NCBI GenBank assembly: GCA_028583415.1
Contig: CM053272.1
Coordinates: 77,307,479 to 77,371,478 of the forward strand
Source of the DNA: Protea cynaroides
Taxonomy: Eukaryota; Streptophyta; Magnoliopsida; Proteales; Proteaceae
Direction: 5' to 3'
Length of the DNA: 64,000 nt
Part shown: positions 56,703-64,000 of the stretch, in pieces
Layout: every line of letters begins with the position of its first letter
How positions within the stretch are numbered: the stretch's first letter is position 1
The notes under the pieces: generated by a model
The model's database searches: none
What the model saw: only the letters and a program-made list of their open reading frames with translations
Told to the model about the DNA's origin: nothing
Translations under genes and position numbers: made by a program

Positions 56703-58011
56703 ATGGTAGGACGGAGAGGCAGTCGAAGAGGCTGCGACCCGACCCCACCACCACTTGGGATGGGAGCTGGATATGAAAACCTAGTTGAGTAGACACCAAA
56801 TAATGAAAATCCGACAGAAACAAATCAAGGGCCAAACATCCAGGCCACCCAAAACGATTTACCTGGGCCACCTCTAGGGGACTTGGCTACAGTTGTGACC
56901 AATCTGGCCTATTAAGTGCAAGAACAACATCAAGTATTGATGGTTACGAGCTGTACTAAGCATAACTGTGCCACCCATTGCCAACTCTACACTAGCACCA
57001 CAAGACCAAACTAATATAGCACCTGTTGGCAGTAATACCATCCTTGCAGCCCAGCAACACCAACAAAATCCTGTACTGAACACACCAGGATAGTATCCAG
57101 GTGGATATTAAGGTGGTTATCAGTGCAGTTACCCATATCAACCTCAGATGTAAGGAATGGTTGCTCCATGGCAGAATGATCTGACAAGGGTAGTAGAGTG
57201 TTTCATGAAGATGAAGCCTCAAACTTTCACTGGCAAGGGATCAAACCCGTTGTGGCTAGCACAATGGATAAAAGAACTAGAAAAGATATTCTGTATGATG
57301 GTGTGTACTGAAGAGGATAAGGTACTGTGTGCTACCTATATGCTGAGGGAAAGCGTGAATCATTGGTGGAACTCCACCCATACCTATCTGATGACCAAGC
57401 ATGCTTAGGTGACTTGGAAAATATTCAAGGAAGCGTTCTTTTGACAAGTATTTCCCTATAAGCTTCCTAGATCAGATGAAGAGGGAGTTTTTAAATCTAT
57501 ACCAGGGACAGATGACAATCGACGCCTACCAGTAGTGGTACGAAGAACTATTCTTCTTTTCCTACTAGCTTGCAAGAAGAAGCTACAAAGACTCGACGGT
57601 TTACCATGGGACTTAGAGGTAGTATCCATGAGCACCTGCTGGGTCTAGAGAAGAGTATCTATAATGAAGCAGTGTAAAATGCAAGGGTTTTAGAGTCCAG
57701 TCAGAAGGAAAGCTTCTTTGCCCAGAACTGTGGACTAAAATGGCCTAACAATGATATGTCAACTGGGGGAAACTTAAAGCCTTCTAAACTATTTAAGCCA
57801 CAAACAATGGCAGGACCGGCCAAGGCTACCTTAACCAAAGCACAAAAGAAGGTAGTCAGGCTAGAAACATTAAGTGTTTCAACTGCAACCAAATGGGACA
57901 CTATGCAAAAAATGCCCTCAGCCTAAGAAGTAGTTGCAGCAAGGAAAGGTGTACACGGTAACCTAAGAAGACACAGCCGCATCGCCTAATGTGGTTACAG
58001 GTATGACCTAA
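56703..58011 (+). pseudogene. gag: E4 gag
   Basis: The ATG (MVGRRGSRRG) lies 16 nt after the acceptor CTAACCATCTAG (ends 56686). After a frameshift near 57150 the capsid reads VVECFMKMKPQTFTGKG, WLAQWIKELEKIFCMM, LCATYMLRESVNHWWN. Many stops and frameshifts follow. A knuckle relic CFNCNQMGHYAK is at about 57870-57910. Strongly decayed compared with E2. Confidence 0.85.
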
Positions 58012-58068
58012 CTTTTACTTACAATACACTTGTGCGAGCATGTAGACTAAACATAGGAAAACCTACAG
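58001..58068 (+). other. gag-protease mini-intron (E4, 68 nt)
   Basis: It is bounded by GGTTACAG|GTATGACC and AACCTACAG|GTACTG, with GAGCATGTAGACTAAA conserved in E1, E2 and E4. The length differs from E1 and E2 while the splice ends and branch block are kept. Confidence 0.7.
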
Positions 58069-61000
58069 GTACTGTAATTATAGTTGGTGTACCCACCAGA
58101 GTCCTCTTCGACTTTGAGGCCACCCATTCTTTTGTGTCTGTCTTGTTTGGAAAGAGATTGGACATACCCGTCAAACCTTTAGACCAGAGCCTACTAGTAT
58201 GATCTCTTTTGGGACTAGAGGTAGTGTTAGATGAATGTTAGGGACCGTGTCTGGTTCGTATTGATGGACGGGATTTGGAAGCAAACCTAGTTCAACTCGA
58301 GATGGCAGACTTCGATGTTATTTTGGGGATGGACTAGTTGGCTTCACACTTAGAAAAGTTGTTATGTGCCAAGAAGAAGCTGTCATTCAAGGGAAAAGAT
58401 GGCATAAAATTTGGTTTCACTGGAAGTAAACTACCTAAGAAGCGTAAGCTCATCCTTTCTGCGCTCAAAGCAAAGAGGTGTCTCGAGAAGGGAGGAATTA
58501 GCTACCTTGTATCCGTAGTGGACGTTACCACAAAAGTGCTGTAGATAAAAGACATCAAAGTAATGCGAGAGTTTCCTGATGTATTTCCAAAATACCTACC
58601 TGGGTTGCCACCAGATCGAGCGACCAAGTTCGTGATTGATCTCCTACCAGGGTTGGAACCAGTATCTAAAGCACCCTACCAAATGGCTCCTATAGAATTG
58701 AAGGAACTAAAGACTTAACTACAGGAGTTGTTGGACAAGGTTTTCCTATGACCAAGTATATTGCCATGGAGAGCACCAGTGCTGTTCGTGACGAAGAAGG
58801 ATGGCAGTGTTCACTTATGCATTGATTATCGAGAATTGGACAAGCTCACTATCAAGATCCAATATCCATTGCCTTGAATCAATGACTTATTCGATCAGTT
58901 GCAAGGTGCAAAGGTATTCTCTAAGATCAATCTTCAGTCAAGTTATTACCAGTTGAAGATCAAGAATGGTGATATTCCTAAGACAACATTCAGAACTAGG
59001 TATGGACACTATGAGTTCCTGGTCATGTTGTTTGGGTTGACCAATGCCCCCGTATAATTTATGAAGCTTATGAATCGAGTGTTTCATGACATGTTGGACA
59101 CCTTGGTCATAGTCTTCATAGATGATATTTTGGTTTACTCCAAGGACAATAAGACTCGTGCAATACAACTTAGAGCAGCCTTACAATGGCTAAAAAGGGA
59201 AAAGCTTTATACTAAGTTTAAGAAATATGAGTTTTGATTGAACAAAGTGACCTTCTTGGGCCACATGGTGTCTTCAGAAGGAATAAAAGTGGATCCCAAC
59301 AAGATCAAAAAAATTATAGGATGGGAAGCACCTAAGAACGTTGCATGGATAAGAAGTTTCTTGGGATTAACTAGTTACTATAGATGATTTGTAAATGACT
59401 ACTCAAGGATCACAATAGCTCTTACCAAGCTGACTAAGAAATGGGAGAAGTTTGTTTGGATCGACAAGTGTGAAGAGTGTTTCCAAATTCTGAATTTGAA
59501 GTTGATATCGACTAATATTTTGACCATTCCAACAACAGGACAACCATTCACCCTATACATAGATACCTTTGGATTAGGTTTGGGATGTGTTCTAATGCAA
59601 GGTGAATAGGTGATTGCCTATGCCTCAAGGCAATTGAAGGAGCACGAAAAGAATTACCCTACACATGATTTGGAGTTAGCAACGGTGATTCATGGAATTA
59701 AGAGTTGGAGACACTACTTGTACGGTGAAAATTTTTAGATCAAGTCAGATCACAAGAGCCTCACCTATTTCTTTACTCAGAAGGAGTTGAAAATGAGACA
59801 AAGAAGGTGGTTAAAACTGCTGAAGGACTATGATTATGATATTTAGTATCATCCAGGTAAGGCCAACGTAGTAGTGGATGCATTGAGTAGGAAAGGAATA
59901 CTGAAGCCAGAACGAGGACATAGTGCAAATGCTACTCTATGTTGTGGTATCAGCTTATGAAAGGAACAAAGCACAACATGTACTGGAATCTCTAGATAAC
60001 TCGATAGAGCAAGGGTTAATCCAAAAGTTTTCACTTATGTTTACCGCACTAAAGATTCTATTAGATATGATGGACGAGGTGAAAGCAGCAATCTTACAAG
60101 ACCCATATCTAAGGACAGTACAAAAGGACTTGGAGAAAGGTAAACCAAACCCTGACTTTACCTTGGATGTGAAGAAGTTATACAAATATAAAGGTAGTTG
60201 TGTAAACCTAAAAGTGAAGATTCAGACCTCAAAGATTGAATAATGAGAGAAGCCTATTCTACTCCTTATTCAGTACATCCCGAAAGAACTAAGATGTACC
60301 ATGATCTGAAGAGACTATATTGATGGAGAGGAATGAAAGCAAACATGGCTAAGCACGTGTTTTAGTGTTTAAACTATTAGCAAGTGAAGGGCAAAAGATC
60401 GAGACCAATAGGTTTACAATAACCATTACCTGAGCCAGCATGGAAATGGTTTTGCATCACTATGGACTTTATCATTAGGCTACCATTGACTCCCAGATCC
60501 ATCGATGTAGTCTGGGTGATTATAGATCGCTTTACGAAGACAGCTCATTTCATTGCGATAAGACCTTAGTATACCTTAGACAGATTGGCAAGACTGTACA
60601 TAGACAATGTAGTCAAACTCCATGGTGTACCTGAGAGCATAGTGTCAGATTGAGATCCTTGCTTTACCTTTAAGTTTTGGTAAGGACTACAGACGGCTAT
60701 GGAAACGAAGTTGAAGTTTAGCACAACATTTCATCTTCAGACAGATGGTTAGTAGGAAAGGACCATTTAGATCTTAGAGGATATGCTCTTAGCTTGTGCG
60801 ATAGATTTCAAAGGGGCTTGAGATGAGAAATTACCACTGATTGAGTTTTCTTACAACAACAGTTATCAGGCTACCATACAGATGTCACCCTAGGAGGCAT
60901 TGTACAGTAGGAAATATCAAACCCCTTTATTTTGGAATGAAGTTGGTGAAAAGAGAATTGTAAGGCTAGAATTCTTTGAGGAAACTTATCAAATGGTAGA

Positions 61001-61480
61001 TAAGATTAAAAAGAGAGTGAAGACTACTTAAGTTTGACAAAAGAACTATGCAGATAATAGACGCCAAGACCTTGAGTTTGTCGTGGGTGACAAAGTGTTT
61101 ATGAAGATATCACCTATGAGAGGTTTGAAATGGTTTGGTAAGAAAGGGAAGTTATGCCCTAGATATGTAGGACCAAATGAAGTTCTAGCAAGACCCGACA
61201 AAGTAGCATACCAACTCGCATTGCCACCGTCGATGTCAAGCGTACATGATGTATTCCACGTTTCCCTACTAAAGAAGTACATCAGAGATCCATCCCACAT
61301 ATTGACTGTAGATTCTCCAAACTTGATAGAGAAACTGATGTTTTAAGTTGTGCTAGCCGAGATCACAAGTCGAAAGGTATAAAAACTTTGAAACTGTGAT
61401 ATCTTTTATGTCAAGGTAACTTGGAGAAGCCAAGACATGGAAGAGGTCCCTTGGGAAGAAGAAGCCACGATGCGAAAACA
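58069..61480 (+). pseudogene. pol: E4 pol
   Basis: It has the same domain order as E2. The protease site is damaged (VLFDFEATHSF in place of FDSGATNSF). RT keeps VFIDDILVYSKD (about 59113). RNase H has TLYIDTFGLGLG. Integrase has TMDF, SD-stop-DP and ERTI pieces, RYVGPNEVLA, and the chromodomain end DIFYVKVTWRSQDMEE. More than 20 in-frame stops are present, most of them TAG or TGA at Trp, Gln or Arg positions. Confidence 0.88.
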
Positions 61481-61542
61481 ACATCTATTCGACTTGGAAG
61501 GTATGTTTAAATTTTGAGGACGAAATCTTTTTTAGGGGCAGT

Positions 61543-61774
61543 TGTAAGACCCGTACTCTACTAACCTGGTCTAACATGGGTTAACATGTTGTGACATGTC
61601 TTTCCATCATAACCAGGCTAGAAGAGACGGTCGGATGACAAACCACAGGTTTAGATTAAAAAATAGACAACTTTAACCTTATCCGGTCTGACTGGTTGAG
61701 GTTGTTTGGTCCCACGTATTGTGCGATCGGACAAGCATAAAATCAATTCCAAGAATAGGGAAGTTTCCTAGTTT
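61543..61774 (+). mobile_element. E4 3' LTR, first 232 bp
   Basis: It begins TGTAAGACCC and follows the E4 5' LTR to CCTAGTTT, where the LINE poly(T) begins. The rest of this LTR is not found in the window. Confidence 0.85.
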
Positions 61775-62915
61775 TTTTTTTTGCTAAAGATCCAAATATA
61801 TTAAAGATGGTAAAAAGTAAAAGAATATAAAAAAGGTCCTAATAGAGTGAAGCTCCCACCTTCGGCATTGCCATCAGTAGGAGACACTCTGGGTACAAAA
61901 TAAACTAGCAAAAAAAATATCTAGGCTGATGGGATGCATCCCACGCGCCTTCTCTAGCCACTATATTTGGACATTGGTTCCAAGAATATTAAAGTCTATC
62001 ATGAGCTGCTTTTCATGCCAGATTATCCGTTACTGTGTTGGTCTCCCAAAAATAGTGAGTGTACCTAATGGTACATCTATAAATCTCTATAGAAAGTGCA
62101 TTCCACTCTTGCATAAAATACCAAGGTAAACCCCCAGATAGCGAAGCGTTAACCACTGATTGAGAATCAGATTCCAGCCATATCCGATGAAAACCAAGGT
62201 TAATCACTTCCTTTAATCTAATTAGGACTACTTTGAGCTCAACATAATAATTTGTTTGTATGCCAAGATATTCAACAAAGGCATATAGAATCTAGCCATT
62301 GTGAGAATGCAATACCCCACTAGCACCTGCAACTCCTGGATTGCCAAAACTTGATCCGTCTGAATTTATTTTATACCATCTAAGAAGTGGCGGCCTCCAA
62401 AAAAGTTCTAGCACCATACTTTTACTTGGTTGTACAGACAGAAGGGAGAGAGTTTTCACTATTCTAAGGTCATCTGCTGATCTGATCTTACATGGAAGAG
62501 AAATTGTGAAATCTCTGCAGCCATGTTTAATTTTATCCCATATACGAACTATCTCAGCATTGATATTTCGGTATAAGGTGTTATTTCTAGCCATCCAGAG
62601 ATTATGAATAAAAATTACCAAGATACCATTCCATACATTTCGTTGGGACATGATTCCACCTTTACGCATCCACCAAACCAGCAAGAGATTGCAGGAGTCA
62701 AGAGCTGGAAATGCTACTTCAAAACAAGCACATACTTTCTGCCATATTGCAGATGAGAAAGCATAACTACAAGACAGGTGGTTTTGAGATTCCTTGGCTG
62801 TAAGGCACAATGGACATTTGGAGGCTATCATAATACCTTTTTGTTTGATGCACTCATCTATGGGGTAGTTTTGAAAGCACCAACACCATGCTATCTGATG
62901 TGAATTAAATATGTA
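61775..62915 (-). mobile_element. LINE (L1-type) 3' end: zf-RVT and RNase H
   Basis: A run of T (61775-61784) marks the poly(A) end of a minus-strand LINE. Reading back from 62915: HQIAWCWCFQNYPIDECIK, SKCPLCLTAKESQNHL (zinc-binding), WWMRKGGIMSQRNVWNGI, then an RNase H-like domain INSDGSSFGNPGVAGASGVL (62420-62300), a TAG at about 62290, WLESDSQSVVNASLSGG and TDNLA (62207-62013). RNase H acidic sites (SDGS, ESDS, TDNLA) are still visible. The 5' portion is missing, interrupted by the repeat at 62916. It inserted in the E4 3' LTR. Confidence 0.85.
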
Positions 62916-64000
62916 TGTAACCGCAAGTGCACGGTATCGTGCAGTAACGGGTCGATCTCAGGGAGGAATCGTTATTATCCTAACTCAAATAAGGCAAAGC
63001 GTACCAAAGGGATATGATTGAATTAACACCCTAATCACTTTAAATAAAAATTAATCAAAAAACAATAATAACCATTCATAGCGGTATGAAAATTTACGAA
63101 ACCACTAACCATAAAGTAACACAAATTTATTGCAAGAAAGAAACAAAATTAAAAGTAAAAGAATGTAAGAAAAACTTATCTCGATGGAAGATTTAACTTA
63201 TCTCTGTCGTTGCTCGTCGTCTTGTTGTCACTCCAAGGCGATGTGCAAACGATTACAAAGGGATCCTTCTCTCCTAAATTAAATTAGTAATGGGGTACAA
63301 CCTATATTTATCTACCCTACTATAGAGTTCTAAATCTGAAATAAAAATAAACTTAAGCAAGAACACAACTTGAAAAGAAAAAACTAAGAATCTCAAACTC
63401 TCTCATAAATTCTCAAAACTAAGAAAAAAACTCATAATAAAATTCTTGGATGATTTTCTATTGCTCAGCATCACATATATGTACAAGAGAGTAAAGATCA
63501 CAATCAATCTTTACAATTGAATTACAAGAGATTTTGTGGAGATAATTTTGGTAACTGAATTCCAATCTTCTAGGTTCATTGTATATGGACGATTCTTGAG
63601 TAGAAAAAATCTTGCACCAACTCATCATATCTTTAGCATTATTATCTCTTTTTGAAAAATTTCATAACCGATTGGAGCTTTCCATTCTTCCTTGCCATGA
63701 CAATCTTGTAAATTTGATTCCAAATAACTAAGGAATATTTTCTCAAGAGAATGGAATCTTTCACATGAGATTGGGCTATTCTTTGACTTGGTCCAAGGCT
63801 GATCTTATACACAAAATTCGTGGCTCTCCTCATAAAATTCATCTTATGCCCGGTTGTCGAGTTGACTGGGTGAGTTAACTGGACAGGATCACCAAAAATT
63901 CATAAAATGATATTTTTAAGCTTAAATTTCTTCATTCTTTCACCTATACCCATCAAACATAAAATCAACATTAAATACCCGAGAAGCATCATAAATAGAA
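62916..64000. mobile_element. unclassified LTR-like repeat cutting the LINE
   Basis: It begins TGTAACCGCAAGTGCACGGT, the reverse complement of an LTR end type (CGTGCACTTGCGGTTACA) that I recall from plant retrotransposons, followed by GTCGATCTCAGGGAGGAATC. The remainder is A/T-rich with no protein I recognise; a 66-codon minus-strand frame (63842-63642) has no known motif. The right end lies outside the window. Confidence 0.4.

Larger units (their letters stand above)
30111..61774 (+). mobile_element. E4: chromovirus split by Athila-like element H
   Basis: The left portion (30111-34591) holds the 5' LTR, primer site, antisense ORF and pre-gag array. The right portion (56607-61774) holds gag, pol and the start of the 3' LTR. 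Order and content match E1/E2 when the H insertion (34592-56601) is removed. ATCGT (34587-34591) and ATCAT (56602-56606) are the presumed target duplication with one mismatch. Confidence 0.85.

Noticed and set aside
61083..61346. Intact small gene in E4
   Set aside because: It is only the surviving GPY/F segment of the decayed integrase C-terminus, continuous with the rest of pol.
63642..63842. 66-codon minus-strand frame as a gene
   Set aside because: No recognisable motif, promoter or splice signals, and A/T-rich repeat surroundings; probably chance.

Overview
The window is plant nuclear DNA made almost entirely of nested LTR retrotransposons, as in a heterochromatic region of a TE-rich angiosperm. 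I see no intact host gene. The only host-like coding sequence is a broken RING-H2 (ATL-type) fragment near 17.0-17.7 kb. The dominant family is a Ty3/gypsy chromovirus, Tekay/Del-like by its RT, integrase and C-terminal chromodomain, with LTRs of about 2.1-2.5 kb. I call its copies E1, E2, E3 and E4.

Layout. 1-607 is the 3' part of an LTR. 608-678 is the 3' tail of an off-window element (E0), whose 3' LTR (679-2960) also serves as the left LTR of E1 (internal 2961-9735, right LTR 9736-12047). 12048-13283 is an opposite-strand LTR fragment. 13396-16222 is a diverged opposite-strand LTR. 16223-18044 is unassigned apart from the ATL fragment. 18045-18856 is a LINE fragment. A small copia-like LTR (18857-19135 plus 29256-29366, with a tRNA-Met primer site) is split by E3 (19136-29255, AAACC target duplication), a gag-only element without pol. 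E4 starts at 30111 and runs to about 61774. It is interrupted by an Athila-like element H (34592-56601), which is interrupted by E2 (40521-54837, GCAAT duplication), which carries a minus-strand solo LTR (43257-45470, TCAAC duplication). A 5'-truncated LINE (61775-62915) interrupts the right LTR of E4, and another repeat (62916-64000) cuts the LINE.

The most interesting content is the organisation of the chromovirus family. (1) Between the primer site and gag every copy carries an antisense gene. It has a putative promoter, a 5' leader with a consensus splice donor, an intron of about 0.4-0.8 kb, an acceptor 5-7 nt before the ATG, and an ORF of up to about 450 codons resembling the plant-transposon protein family I remember as PF20167. 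(2) The sense gag ATG also follows a 3' splice site, so a spliced gag mRNA would remove the antisense gene as part of a leader intron. (3) Gag and protease are separated by a 68-70 nt mini-intron with a conserved branch site. (4) Each LTR contains a splice donor and, about 0.85 kb on, an acceptor followed by exactly 122 nt up to a stop, encoding a peptide ending in a Cys-Glu-Cys-x-x-Cys motif. (5) Each element carries its own short GTCGA-type repeat word at three places (LTR before TATA, LTR after the first donor, and just upstream of gag). The word differs between elements but matches within one.

All copies are decayed by stops and frameshifts, so these are inferences from conserved layout. 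No expression or database evidence was available.
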